Below, in pieces: positions 1 to 9,785 of a stretch of DNA of 42,478 nt. Source of the DNA: Chrysophaeum taylorii (taxonomy: Eukaryota; Sar; Pelagophyceae; Pelagomonadales; Pelagomonadaceae). Each line of letters opens with the position of its first letter. Position 1 is the first letter of the stretch. The stretch is from assembly GCA_029834535.1 (NCBI GenBank), contig JAQMWT010000272.1, positions 1-42,478 of the forward strand, given 5' to 3'. The translations under genes and the position numbers were made by a program. The notes under the pieces are model-generated. The model saw nothing but the letters and a program-made list of their open reading frames with translations, was not told the DNA's origin and did no database searches.

Positions 1-723
1 TACCTTGCAACGCGAGCGTTGACGCTCAGGTGAGGTACATGAGCATTATCTGCACCAAGCTCCAAACGCTCCACTGCGTAATTGTTAGCCGCACTGCATC
101 GCCCCGCGCGGACTACCATCGCGCAACGCTACCTTATCCACACGCCTTGAGCGCGTCTGCCGCTTCGACGGTGCCATCTCAGCTTGTCGCCACAAGCGCT
201 TGGCGCTGAGCTGCGTCAGCTTTTTTGACTCCACCACCTGCCTCCGCCTTCCTGCTCGAAGGGGGTGGTGCAATCGCTCCTGCGCCGACCCCTCAGCCCC
301 GCCGCCTTTGTTGGCACGGCGGCCCGCGCCCTCCCACCCTCGTCGACTTCGCGATCCTACGCTGGTGCCGGGAGGTCCCTGGCTACCCCCTGCCTCGCCT
401 CGGTCCTGTGCCACTTCTTTCGCACAGGTAAATCTGTCCACCGTTACACACTCTCGCATCTGGTTGCCGCCTGGGGCGGCCACTCGAGACTGCGTGGACG
501 GACTTCTGGCTGATCTCCGCATCACACGCTGGCTTCTCACGGCGGCGCTGGTTCCGGCGACTGCTGTCGTTCATCCTTTCGATGTCCTTCTCCTACGCAT
601 TCTGTCTCCATGGGCGTCCTCGTTTACCCTGCCATCCTCGACCTGTGTCGCTTACCCTGCGTGCTCTAACCTCCCTGCGATGCTTCGGGTCATACCCAGC
701 GCCTTGCGGCCACCCTTCCCATC
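1..723. other. Unassigned left flank of gypsy element G1a
   Basis: No gene is recognised here. A frame on the plus strand stays open from about 200 into the LTR, but its translation is rich in Pro, Ala, Leu and Arg with no motif I can name, and the opposite strand is open as well, as expected for GC-rich DNA. The right edge is set by the LTR of G1a, which starts at 724. The sequence resumes beyond that element at 3573, where an endonuclease-like ORF lies, so this stretch may be the upstream part of that same older element; I could not prove a joined reading frame. Confidence 0.4.
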
Positions 724-1415
724 TGTGGCAGTAACGCCCATTCCCCCGCTTGCCTGCCTGCCACCTGACTTACGCTGGTTGTTGCTCTGGTACTGACCTT
801 GCAATTATGGGGGGGGGGTCATCTTGACACCCTCACCTGCGCTTCCACTGAACCCAATGAAACTAACTAACTAACTTCAGACCTCTCCCGAGCATGGGAG
901 CCAGGCCGGGCCGACAGGAGCCAGTCCGGAATCACGGGCCTGTAGACGAGGAGCGCCGAAAGGCCGGTCGGCGGAGAGTGACCATCAATCGCCACGCGAC
1001 GAGGAGACCGCGATGTGACTGACAACCAACTCGTCGATAACCTTCCGTCTTCGCCCCCCGGCCATACACCGTCCCACTGCGAACGTTCCGGCTGCCAACC
1101 GGCCCGCCCGGGAGGCGAATAGGTGCCAACCTACGCCGGGAGGGCGGATGCCCTCGCAAGGCACAGGATTCATGAGACGCCGTCCTCCATCGCAACCGCA
1201 GTCGGCGATCAGGGTAAGTATGTACCAGGCATTAATATTGCTTTCTTACTGTCTTCTTGCTATTACCCTCATTTGATTGTCCGATTTCGTGATGGCGTGA
1301 GGTATTACGCTGAGATCGGCCGTGTGGTGGTTTCACCCGCGGTTCGGGTTGGGAGAAAGGGTTGTTGAGGCCCCTGGTCCGGCCAAGAGGGGCGGGTATC
1401 TGAGAGAAAAACCAC
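724..1415 (+). repeat. 5' LTR of G1a, interrupted by a retroposon
   Basis: Positions 724-859 and 1220-1415 together match the second LTR at 3244-3572, giving an LTR of about 330 bp. The 360 bp between them is a separate insertion, described in its own entry. A run of nine or more Gs lies at about 810 and is shared, with length variation, by the 3' LTR. Confidence 0.8.
860..1218 (-). mobile_element. SINE-like retroposon, copy 1
   Basis: Reading on the minus strand, the element starts CTTACCCTGATCGCC and ends in a (TTAG)n tail after AGAGGTCTGAAG. Two more copies lie at 19591-19962 and 25258-25906, all sharing the same 5' start and tail, so this looks like a defined short retroposon rather than random LINE truncations. 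It is inserted in the G1a 5' LTR: the intact 3' LTR reads CCCAATGTACCAGG across the empty site, and ATG flanks both sides of the insert (857-859 and 1220-1222). I found no convincing tRNA-type A and B boxes, so its transcription origin is unknown; the 3' end of an unseen LINE is the alternative. Confidence 0.7.
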
Positions 1416-1437
1416 GACCGTGATCTCAGACACGGGA

Positions 1438-1466
1438 ATCGATAGTCCAACTCCCGGACTATCGAT
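1438..1466. other. Perfect 11-bp stem hairpin downstream of the G1a LTR
   Basis: ATCGATAGTCC, then a 7-base loop, then GGACTATCGAT. It lies just inside the 5' LTR of G1a, in the untranslated leader, where primer-binding and packaging structures usually sit. The function is not known. Confidence 0.5.
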
Positions 1467-2062
1467 CTCCTGTTTTCCGGCGGCGAGTCGGTTCGTAACG
1501 GTCGAGTGAGTGCGAAGCCGACACATTTGTGGGTGAATATCCAGGGGATCACGGGTACCGCCGCGGGTTCATTTTACGATTCGCATCGAACTGGGAGCGG
1601 AGTCAATGCGACTCATTTTGCATATTTTTGCACATCGTAACTGAGGGGCATTGTTACGTCCTAACCTAGCTCTGCGCGAGGCAGACCACCTCCTGACGGC
1701 GAGCGACAGCACCACACGGCCGTTCGCGTCTTCTCGCGCAAGGCAAAAACTTGGTAAGTCCAGCGCACCGGTACAGCGCGCAGTCAGACGGCTGCCGGCG
1801 ACTGTCGTCTGACGACGAATAGAATAAAAACGAGTTGGAGCGTTCGATTAATCCTATTATCCATGCGCGCGGTCATATGGCGCCACCACAGAACGACTGC
1901 CGTGGTTTCGGACGCCACGGCTGCCCGCAACGATTCAGTGCAGCGACTCTGTTCTCGTCTATTGAAGAACACCGTTAGTACGCCTTTTCCACGGCCGGAA
2001 GCCGAGGAAAGCGGCATCGGAAGAGAGAGTCATCTCGAGCGGAACCCGGACCGTTTACGGCG

Positions 2063-2968
2063 ATGCGTGGACCAGAGGAGAGTGCACCTCCTAGGCCACC
2101 ATCCGCGAATACGAGAGCGACAGATTTTCGCGTGGATGCCGATCCCGAGATTCTGCAGACCATCAACGAACGATTCGAGATGTACCAGTCGCAGATCGAG
2201 CAAGTCCTTCGTGAACTTGAGCGCGCCCGCCGCGACGCGCAACAAGAACGCTCAGAGACCGATGATCAGCCACCGCGAAGTCGACCGGAGCCTACCTCGC
2301 ACATCATACTGACCCCGGTTCAGCGCGTCCTCGTGACGAAGAAGAGATATTCACATGTCCAATGTCGCGCGTATGACTATCACGCTTTCGAATATCAGTG
2401 GGCAAATTACGAAGGACCGTAGGAGGTGAATGTGGTGGATGCAATTGCGGCGTATGATGGAAGGCAGAATTGAAAAGCCATCATCAGCGATGAACGTGAT
2501 TGGAGGCGAGTATCAACTCGCCCTATGGGAAGCTTATCGCAAATGGGAAGCCGAACGGCTGCGTGTTGGCCATACAAGGAAGGAATCATCATTAAAAGAT
2601 TGCGCCAGCATGATGAGGACTGTCTGGATGCTATGCAAGAGGCGACGAAGCTTCCTTGCCCACCTCGGGCTACGGTTGAGGAGCTTGAACGTGAATGGTT
2701 CAATTTACGGCAAGGGAATTTGTCATTGAATAAGTATATTGCGCGATGGGTGCAGAAATTCGGCCAGTGACGAGCAATGTCAGGTCGCGATACTGATCCT
2801 GCAGCGATCCGTTCGCACTTCATTGCTGGGCTCAATTCTGAGCGCTTGCGGACGAGCGTCGAACTTGCTCAGGCCTCACCCCATGTGAAAGCATCTACTT
2901 TCACGCTCAATGATGTCATTCAATTGACCATCCAGATCTCCGAGATTTTGGAAACTAGAGGAGACTGA
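2063..2968 (+). pseudogene. Broken gag of G1a
   Basis: Starts at an ATG followed by MRGPEESAPPRPP. The N-terminal 100 residues are charged and heptad-like (QSQIEQVLRELERARRD), consistent with a coiled coil. After a frame change near 2420-2530 the sequence carries the typical retrotransposon gag pattern: an EREWFNLRQGNLSLNKYI block, then after a TGA at 2767-2769, FIAGLNSERLRTSVELAQ. These resemble the W..L and F..GL blocks of the Retrotrans_gag family. At least one frameshift and one stop make it non-functional. It ends at 2968, where the family's pol should begin but is deleted. Confidence 0.7.
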
Positions 2969-3007
2969 CGTTTGTTTTGCGACCGCTTCTGCTGAAGAAC
3001 GACGCTT

Positions 3008-3208
3008 AAGACCGGAAGACAACCGACGGAGGTAGCTTCGCTCGCCTACGAACGAATATGGACGGCGGTGAACCTTGTGGCTGACTTTCGCCCGGATGAA
3101 ATCGATGTCCTCGTCAGTAACTTCGGCCTCCACATCAACAAAGTTCCTGCTGATGTAGCTGACCGAGCTTATCGTACCATTCGTGAGCGTGACCTTCGTC
3201 ACCCTTGA
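3008..3208 (+). pseudogene. C-terminal tail of G1a pol
   Basis: After one frame change the sequence reads FRPDEIDVLVSNFGLH and ends RERDLRHP followed by TGA at 3206-3208. The same tail closes the G1b pol on the minus strand near 20526 and a relative closes G2 near 15736. It is the extension beyond the integrase C-terminal domain seen in these gypsy families. The polypurine tract and LTR follow 35 bp later. Confidence 0.7.
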
Positions 3209-3243
3209 AGTCGCGGACGACTTCATCTCAAGTAGGGGGCTTC

Positions 3244-3572
3244 TGTGGCAGTAACGCCCATTCCCCCACTTGCCTGCCTGCCACCTGACTTACCCTGATT
3301 GTTGCTCTGGTACTGACCTTGCAATTATGGGGGGGGTGTCATATTGATACCCTCACCTGCGCTTCCACCGAACCCAATGTACCAGGCATTTGTATTGCTT
3401 TCTTGCTGTCTTCTTGCGATTACCCTCATTTGATTGTCCGATTTCGTGATGGCGTGAGGTATTACGCTGAGATCGGGCGTGTGGTGGTTCCACCCGCGGT
3501 TCGGGTTGGGAGAAAGGGTTGTTGAGGCCCCTGGTCCGGCCAAGAGGGGCGGGTATCTGAGAGAAAAACCAC
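3244..3572 (+). repeat. 3' LTR of G1a
   Basis: A direct repeat of 724-1415 without the inserted retroposon, 329 bp, starting TGTGGC and ending AACCAC. It serves as the empty-site reference for the insertion in the other LTR. It contains a G7 run near 3330. Confidence 0.8.
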
Positions 3573-4616
3573 TACACATCACCGATGCACTTCGAGTAGC
3601 GGCGTCCTCATGGGATCGCTTCTCGACCACGTTCATCAGCTCGTGGCCCAGCTCCTCCCTTCAAATCCCCAACCGCTGCTGGGCTGAGATGTGTGCCCAG
3701 TACTTTGGCTACCCCTCTCCAGCTTGTTCCGGCCTTGTGGGCACTCGCATTCTGGGCACTGGCGTCGTTCTCGACGCTCACGGCAAGGTGCTTCTCACGC
3801 AGGCCAACCTTGTGAACCGCGGAGGAGCGCGGACCACCTGGCACGACGGCCTGCTCGAGTGCGTCCTCTGCATCGTCAAAGAGGCCGGCATCCCAGCCCT
3901 GTCCGAGGTTTTCGGCATCTTTGCTGACTTCGTCGCCCCTACCATTCGCACGCGCCTCTACGGACGGTACCGAGGCAATCTCGCCCGACGCCAAGTCGTC
4001 CCAGACATCCTCACCACGCTCGACAACAAGGAGCAACTCTACGACCTCAAAACCCTCGCTTGGGGTTCGTTATACACCGCCACGCCCTCCATCCCTCCCA
4101 CCCGTCGCCTGTCGATCGGCGCGCAGCGCTAGTCCACTCCGAATACCTCGCTCACGCCCGCGGCATCGACGCCATCATCCCCCAGCCGGGTACAGCACCA
4201 CCGCCTGGCTTCTTGGGCCCTGTCGAACAGCGGCTACGTAGCTACGGCACCGTCGCCGGCCTCGTCTTTGGTGCCTTCGGTGAGGCCAGCGCGGCGTGCC
4301 ACGCCCTCGCCCAAACATGCGCTCTGCGCATCGCTGCGCGAACCTGGGTGGCTGCGCCAACTTCACAGAGGCAAAGGCGGCCCAAACTCGCCGCATCTAC
4401 CGTGAGTGGGGGATCGCCAACGCATTAGGCCAGGCTCGCTGTGCCCTCACCGCCCTCACCCATGTCGCCGCCTCGGGGAGCCCCACCCAGGCCGCCCGAT
4501 CCCAGCAGGACGTCACCCTTCGTCGCACATACGTCCGGCGGCAGCATGCGTACGACGTACGTGCGGGGCCCGTCCTCTCTTCGCCTGCCCCACGACTCGG
4601 CGATGACCCCGACTAG
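3573..4616 (+). pseudogene. Endonuclease-like C-terminal domain, probably of a non-LTR element (copy 1)
   Basis: The translation runs GTRILGTGVVLDAHGKVLLT, then YGRYRGNLARRQVVPDIL, then EQLYDLKTLAWG. The spacing PD-x12-D followed by LK fits the PD-(D/E)XK restriction-like endonuclease pattern used by some LINEs. After a frame change near 4075 comes RRAALVHSEYLAHARGID, GPVEQRLRSYGTVAGLVFG and AFGEASAACHALA, and a third frame ends DDPD with TAG at about 4614. At least two frameshifts break it. A second, similarly broken copy lies at 6126-6988 and a 3' fragment at 5797-5930. No reverse transcriptase is present, so the LINE assignment rests on the endonuclease pattern and on the 3' tail module. 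A domesticated or viral nuclease is the alternative. Confidence 0.5.
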
Positions 4617-4659
4617 GTCCCGCATACTTATCTCCGCCCGTCAGGCACATCCCTCCTAC

Positions 4660-4758
4660 CCCACAAAACCACCCACATCCTTCACGCACCACACACACAC
4701 CCCCCTCTTAGCGGTCGACCTTTAAAGACAGAAAAACATCTGCCAATAAGTAGTAAAG
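4660..4758 (+). repeat. Shared 3' module T, copy 1
   Basis: Reads CACCCACATCCTTCA, a (CA)n/(C)n stretch, then GTCGACCTTTAAAGACAGA and an imperfect GACA-type tail. The same module ends every endonuclease-ORF copy (4660, 5931, 7032) and also closes the PIF1 units (5703, 19377). It looks like the common 3' end of a mobile family. Confidence 0.65.
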
Positions 4759-4762
4759 ACAA

Positions 4763-5095
4763 GTGCAGGCCAGTAAGTTCACATAGCCCCAATCTCTAAC
4801 CCAAGTAAGTTCACCTGGTCCCAGTAAGTTCACCTAGTCCCAATCTCCAACCCCCGTAAACTCGGCGTAAACCATGCTCACATCCACTCACCCCACTCTC
4901 CTTTGAACTCGTCGCTCTCACCCCCGCCAATCTAAGCTGCTTTGATCCGCACACGCCGCTAACCTTTGAGTTTACTCTAAAAACCTCAGTAAGTTCGCTT
5001 GGTCCCAGTAAGTTCGCCTGGTCACTAAGTTCACCTAGTCCCAATCTCTAACCTCAGTAAGTTCACCTGGTCCCAGTAAGTTCACCTACAGTGCG
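4763..5095 (+). repeat. AGTAAGTTCACC array, copy 1
   Basis: Begins CAAGTGCAGGCCAGTAAG and holds at least seven copies of AGTAAGTTCACCTGGTCCC or AGTAAGTTCACCTAGTCCC, separated in part by AATCTCTAACCCC. The same start and array recur at 11268 and, shorter, at 18403. It always lies directly beside the stop end of an antisense PIF1 remnant, so it is part of that unit. Confidence 0.75.
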
Positions 5096-5690
5096 CGTGT
5101 AGACGCCGGGAGGAGGCTTATCGGTATTGCGCAGCACGAATGGGGTAGGGTGGAGTCGTCGACCCAGAAGAGCAAGTCCTCGGGGTTGCCGATCGACAGA
5201 GAGCCACGTAGAGCTGGACGTGACAGAAGACGGGCTTGGGCAAGAGGACGCCGACCTTGCGGGGCGTCTGCCTCTGGCTCTTGTTGATCGTTTGGCGTCG
5301 GTGGGGCTTAAGGGATACTGGTTGGAGGAGCCTCGGTGACACGACACGATCGATGATGTATCGGGTGCCGTTGCAGTGGCCGTACGACGGGTCGAGGTTG
5401 CGAAGACTTTAAGCTCGAGATCAAAGTCAGCATGCCGTTGGTTGTCAGGGAGTTGAAAACTCGACTGTAAAGAGCGAGGCGTCGTCTTCCGACCCAACCT
5501 AGTCGGCCGAAAGAACTCCGACGCCTCGTCTCCGGGAAAAAAAGGCCGCGGTCATTCGCGCGTTGTCAGCATCGACAACATCGTTTCGACGGGGCGTGAG
5601 AATGGCGCGCTGAAAGAGCCGCCGCGGGTCGTGGAAACAGTCTGCAAGGTCGCCGTAGACGGCTTGGAGGATCACTGTCTGGCTCGCGGG
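5090..5690 (-). pseudogene. PIF1-type helicase C-terminus, copy 1 (broken)
   Basis: On the minus strand several frames together give the end of a PIF1/Helitron-type helicase: a GTRYIIDRVVS-like block, TINKSQRQTPRKVGVLLPKP (motif V, normally TINKSQGQT) and CHVQLYVALCRSA (motif VI, normally HGQLYVALSR). Frameshifts separate the blocks, and the ATP-binding N-terminal half is absent. Copies 2 and 3 at 11600 and 18722 cover the same segment, so the truncation is a fixed property of the repeat, not of this copy. Helitron Rep-helicase or a captured nuclear PIF1 are both possible. Confidence 0.7.
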
Positions 5691-5702
5691 CCTACCTGAT
5701 CC

Positions 5703-5794
5703 TTACCCTGGATCGGGGAACAACCCACCCACATCCTTCATGCTCCCCACACACACCCCCTTCTTAGCAGTCGACATTTAAAGACAAACAGACA
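5703..5794 (+). repeat. Shared 3' module T, copy 2
   Basis: CACCCACATCCTTCATGC, CA-rich stretch, GTCGACATTTAAAGACAAAC and a short GACA tail. It closes the first PIF1 unit and runs straight into a fragment of the endonuclease-ORF element. Confidence 0.65.
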
Positions 5795-5796
5795 AA

Positions 5797-5930
5797 CATA
5801 CGTCCGGCGGCAGCATGCGTACGACGTACGTGCGGGGCCCGTCCTCTCTTCGCCTGCCCCACGACTCGGCGATGACCCCGACTAGGTCCCGCATACTTAT
5901 CTCCGCCCGTCAGGCACATCCCTCCTACCC
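5797..5930 (+). repeat. 3' fragment of the endonuclease-ORF element
   Basis: Near-identical to 4530-4665: the last codons (ending DDPD, TAG) and the start of the 3' untranslated region. It is a 5'-truncated copy of about 130 bp, as expected from target-primed reverse transcription. Confidence 0.7.
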
Positions 5931-6111
5931 CACAAAACCACCCACATCCTTCATGCCCCCCCCACACACCCCCCTCTTAGCAGTCGACCTTTAAAGACAA
6001 ACAGACATCCTTCATGCTCCCCACACACACCCCCCTCTTAGCAGTCGACATTTAAAGACAGACAAACTGACAAACAGACAGACAGACAAACATCTGTCGA
6101 TTAGTAGTTAG
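5931..6111 (+). repeat. Shared 3' module T, copies 3 and 4 in tandem
   Basis: Two successive modules, the second starting at about 6003 and ending in a longer (GACA)n tail with AACATCTGTCGATTAGTAG and TTAGGA. The second copy carries only the module and no coding sequence. A new endonuclease-ORF copy starts just downstream. Confidence 0.65.
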
Positions 6112-6125
6112 GACAGACAGACAAA

Positions 6126-6988
6126 CGGGCACTCGCATTCTGGGCACTGACGTCGTTCTCGACGCTCACGGCAAGGTGCTTCTCACGCAGGCCAACCTTG
6201 TCAACCGCGGAGGAGCGCGGACCACCTGGCATGACGGCCAGCTCGACTGCGTCCACGGCAGCGTCAAAGAGGCCGGCATCCCAGCCCTGTCCGAGGTTTT
6301 CGGCATCTTTGCTGACGTCGTCGCCCCTACCATTCGCACGCGCCTCTACGGCCGGTACCGAGGCAATCTCGCCCGACGCCAAGTCGTCCCAGACATCCTC
6401 ACCACGCTCGACAACAAGGAGCAACTACGACATCAAAACCCTCGCTTGGGTTCGTTGTACACCGCCCACGCCCTCCATCCTCCCACCGTCGCCTGTCGAT
6501 CGGCGCGCAGCGCAAGTCCACTCCGAATACCTCGCTCACGCCCGCGGCATCGACGCCATCATCCCCAGCCGGGTACAGCACCACCGCCTGGCTTCTGGGC
6601 CCTTTCGAACAGCGGCTACGTAGCTACGGCACCGTCGCCGGCCTCGTCTTTGGTGCCTTCGGTGAGGCCAGCGCGGCGTGCCACGCTCTCCCCAAACGCG
6701 CAGAGCGCATCGCTGCGCGAACCTGGGTGACAAGCGGCTGCGCCAACTTCACAGAGGCAAACGGCCCAAACTCGCCGCATCTACCGTGAGTGGGGATCGC
6801 CAACGCATTAGGCCGGGCTCGCTGTGCCCTCACCGCCCTCACCCATGTCGCCGCCTCGGGAACCCGCCCAGGCCGCCCGATCCCAGCAGGACGTCCCTTC
6901 GTCGCACATACGTCGGCAGCATGCGTACGACCTACGGGCGGGGCCCGTCCCTCTTCGCCTGCCCCACGCCTCGGCGATGACCCCGACT
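6126..6988 (+). pseudogene. Endonuclease-like C-terminal domain, copy 2 (broken)
   Basis: Close relative of 3760-4616, starting at GGGCACTCGCATTCTGGGC, so it is more 5'-truncated than copy 1. It keeps the VVPDILTTLDNKEQL segment, but a deletion beside it shifts the frame and removes the YDLK residues of the putative active site. Further frameshifts follow before the shared DDPD and TAG end. The differences from copy 1 are mostly single-base indels, which suggests old, neutrally decaying copies. Confidence 0.55.
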
Positions 6989-7031
6989 AGGTCCCGCGTA
7001 CTTATCTCCGCCCGTCAGGCACATCCCTCAT

Positions 7032-7122
7032 ACCCCACAAACCCACCCACATCCTTCATGCTCCCCACACACCCCCCCCCCCTCTTAGCAGTCGACATTT
7101 AAAGACAGACAGACAAACATCT
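7032..7122 (+). repeat. Shared 3' module T, copy 5
   Basis: CACCCACATCCTTCATGC, a C-rich stretch, GTCGACATTTAAAGACAG and (GACA)n, then AACATCTGTGAGC where the array ends and unique-looking sequence begins. Confidence 0.65.
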
Positions 7123-7149
7123 GTGAGCTCTATGACTAGCTAATCTGAA

Positions 7150-7250
7150 CGCTGATTGGTTCGTTTAGCTAGTCACACGTCAGCAGTGACTCAGCACCAG
7201 CCAATGAGAGGCCAGAATAGGTCGTCACACGTCATCATACGTCATCATTT
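7150..7250 (+). promoter_or_regulatory. Promoter-like block with CCAAT and ACGTCA motifs
   Basis: In 100 bp there are an ATTGG (inverted CCAAT box) at about 7156, a CCAAT at about 7201, and three ACGTCA motifs (CRE/bZIP half-site complement) near 7176, 7225 and 7234. The spacing and density look like a eukaryotic polymerase II promoter. It lies 70-170 bp before the first in-frame ATG (7319) of the coding-like stretch that follows. The assignment is from motif content only. Confidence 0.4.
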
Positions 7251-7318
7251 TGCGGGGTGCTGCTCAAGATTTCTGAACGAGCAAGCAACATCGGCCGAAC
7301 ACTGACCCTGACCGAACG

Positions 7319-8568
7319 ATGCCCCGGGGGAGGGACCTTCAGCAGCGAAAGCGCATCGCGACAAGCGTACTGAGGAACAGCAGGGAGCTGTGAAACAAAG
7401 GCGACGCTGCAGAGGCTCGAAGCGCCTTCTTCCAGCTGCGACCAGCTGCGAGGAAACGAGCCAAGTCCGTCAGGGACAACGGTGGAGTGCGTGACGACGA
7501 GGACGACGTACACAATGAGGTGATGTCCGAAGCAGAACCGGTCAGGCCAACTCCTGGAAGTACCGACCCGAGTGACCTCCACGTCGACGTGACCGATTTG
7601 AATCCAAGCAATTTGTGTGGGCTCGGCGCCTTCGACCTGCAAAAGTACAGAGCCCTAGCGTCGGGTTTTGTACCGACAGCACCTCGATCGCGAAGGCGTC
7701 ATCCCGGGCGAGCTCCTGCGCGGATGGACAATTATGTCTCGTTCAGCTGACGGCGGTCGCTCTTGACCCCAAGGAATTGTCCTCCGTCCTGCGGAAGCCG
7801 ACACGACGCTCTGTTCGGTGCGAATGGGCAACTCGGTAGTCGACCTCTTGTTGGCCCCGTCGCACTACAGGGATGGGCTTAGCGTCGCGGCTTCGGAACC
7901 GCCCCCTTGGTTTCGGATCGTACGCAATGCAGATTTCGCCGACGTGATGCGCAGTCTTATCGACGAGCAAATGACGGAATGCGCACGCCGACGGTAGAAC
8001 GAGGTGGGCGACGGGCACTGTGGCAGCCGCGGTAGCGTGCGGCAGGTTCTCCTGAAGCGCTGTAATTGCGTCGACTCAATCACTGCCGCGTACGTCAAGA
8101 TGTCGCGCGATGTGGCTGCAAGAGGATTGGAGGACAACCCTGAAGCCATCGTCAGCAGTCACTCGACCCGACTCCGCGGAGCACGTTGCAAGGAGAGCAT
8201 CGGATCTTCGTGGACCCGTCGACTGCACTCGGCCCTGCGACCGCCCCTACTGGTTCGGCGGCACCGACTCATGGAAGGTCTAGTCCCAGGCCAATGTTTA
8301 CTCGACTTCGCTTTTGGACATCGCTGTTCAGAGATTCAACGCTGATGGAACCTTCGAAGACGTGCCGATCAGTCGCTGGACACCGAGTCTGGGTGACCTG
8401 GTATTTGAGCACGAAGGCAGAGTTCACTACACATCCTGTGTGAGCGTCGAACTTGAGCAGGCTGCCATCACAGTACATAGATGGCTACCCGCAGCCTGGT
8501 TATGCGCTCGCAACGAGCGACACTTAGTGCTAGTGCTCGCGCTTGCCGCATCGACTGAAGATACATAG
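7319..8568 (+). pseudogene. Unknown gene or pseudogene in several frames
   Basis: From the ATG at 7319 one frame runs to about 7680 with a single TGA at 7391. It includes a basic stretch RPAARKRAKSVR and an acidic part DDEDDVHNEVMSEAEP, then LCGLGAFDLQKYRALASGF. Coding-like sequence continues in other frames: HLDREGVIPGELLRGWTIMS, MGNSVVDLLLAPSHYRDGLS and MRSLIDEQMTECARRR up to about 8000, then VDSITAAYVKMSRDVAARGL, and last ISRWTPSLGDLVFEHEGRVH to about 8540. I do not recognise the protein. Either it has unseen introns or it is a decayed copy; the in-frame TGA favours decay. The nearby promoter-like block may belong to it. Confidence 0.35.
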
Positions 8569-8632
8569 TGCGCAAGCTAGATAGGGCGCGGGAGTGCGAG
8601 GTGCGAGCTCGACCCATCAGCGTCGAGACGAG

Positions 8633-9275
8633 GACGAACTTCCTTCTTCTGTCTTTTCGCACACCAAAACAATAGAATTTCTAGAGCTCGCGCTATAAAA
8701 CCAGAGCCGGATAGATAGCAGGTCACTTGGTGGCGTTGAAAGCGAAAGATCGCCCTCCCAGTACCTCCGGCTCGTCCTTGGACAGTCGCTCAGGACTCCG
8801 GCAGGACCGATAGCAACGAGTGAAGTAGCGTTTAAATACACGAAGTTCCCTTCTTTTTTTTCCTCTACTGTTTTAATAAAATTTCTAGAAGTCACTATAA
8901 AATCAGAGCCCTTTTATTTTCACGGTCGCTCCCCACAAACAACATGTTTTTGAGGCCGCCCCCTCAATACATAAAGAATCCAACGTTGTACCCCCCCTAA
9001 CAGCCACATCACCCAATTGCATTATCACGCGCTTGGATCCAGTGTAGATAGAGGGCTGCGTGGTGGCGCCGCGGGCGAAAGCGTACAAACATCTCCGGCT
9101 TGTCCCTTGAAAGTCGGTCAGGACTCGGGCAAGACCGATGGTAGCGCGCAGGCGGTGGCACGCGGGGTGGTGGCACGCGGGGTGGCGCTGAATGACACGA
9201 AGTTCCCTTCTCTCTCTTATTTCCTCGTATTTTTCTAACAAAATACCCAAGAGGTCGCGCCACGAAATCAGCGCC
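8633..9275. repeat. Short repeat present as three imperfect tandem copies
   Basis: Three related 3' segments end at about 8710, 8915 and 9275. They share ACGAACTTCCTTCTT or ACGAAGTTCCCTTCT, then a pyrimidine-rich stretch, AAAATTTCTAGA and CTATAAAATCAGAGCC. Two copies also share the upstream part CTCCGGCTTGTCCCTTG and GTCAGGACTC. The third has an internal duplication of GGTGGCACGCGGGGT. TATAAA-like boxes recur in each unit. No coding potential is evident. Confidence 0.55.
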
Positions 9276-9785
9276 GAATAACAGCGCACGGCAATGTTCA
9301 ACGAACAAGAACAGCCTGATGTGATGTAGCCATGCGAGGAAGCAGCGCAGGCACATAAGCGCACGACGAAGACCCGAAGTACGAGTTGGCTCGCTATGGA
9401 GTCCTGTACACAGCATACATCCAAGGTGCTCTAACTAGAGCAGCTAGTTGCAGCGAGACAGAGTGGGGGTGTGCGTTAATGACCTTCAACCCGAAGCCGC
9501 CAGTAGCGGCCGGCAGCGGCTCTCCTGCCCCTTTACGCAGTCGGCTCTTTACCACCTCGAGACCCTTCGCAGCCTCCCCCACCGCAGTCGGTTCTCTAAC
9601 ACGGTCTGCCTACTCAGCGGGGATACGAGGGTGGTATCCTGGAAACCACAGGGCACAGTGTGGCTCGGCTTTCACAAATTCCATGGACAGCTGATCTGGG
9701 CCACAAAAGAACATACACTGCTTGCTTCTGCGCTTGCATGTTCAGATAATCGCCCTGAGCACACAAGAATCGCTTCATAAGGCCT
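9276..9785. other. MAPK 3' flank without a recognised gene
   Basis: A plus-strand frame (9448-9780) contains DTRVVSWKPQGTVWLGFHKF, which reads like protein, but it has no family I recognise and ends six bases before the stop codon of the MAP kinase on the other strand. I treat it as the 3' untranslated and intergenic region of the kinase unless transcripts show otherwise. Confidence 0.3.

Larger units (their letters stand above)
724..3572 (+). mobile_element. G1a: internally deleted Ty3/gypsy element with two LTRs
   Basis: Two direct repeats (724-1415 and 3244-3572) bracket a short internal region. Both start TGTGGCAGTAACGCCC and both stop matching after AAAAACCAC, which fixes the LTR ends. 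The interior has a gag-like region (2063-2968) followed at once by the last part of the pol tail (3008-3208), so protease, reverse transcriptase, RNase H and most of integrase are missing. A polypurine-like tract AGTAGGGGGCTTC sits directly before the second LTR. The tail protein matches that of the minus-strand element at 20129-28030, so both belong to one family. This copy would be non-autonomous. No clear target-site duplication is visible (CCATC before, TACAC after). Confidence 0.8.

Noticed and set aside
200..796. 198-residue plus-strand frame near the left edge
   Set aside because: It runs into the G1a LTR, is rich in Pro/Ala/Leu, overlaps an open minus-strand frame and has no motif; GC-driven openness is enough to explain it.
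860..1218. Open plus- and minus-strand frames in the retroposon copies (for example 19639-19950)
   Set aside because: The frames are not conserved as protein among the three copies and the unit has the traits of a non-coding retroposon.
5096..5690. Complete Helitron
   Set aside because: No Rep (HUH) domain, no TC start or CTRR hairpin end could be recognised; only the helicase C-terminus is present, in all three copies.
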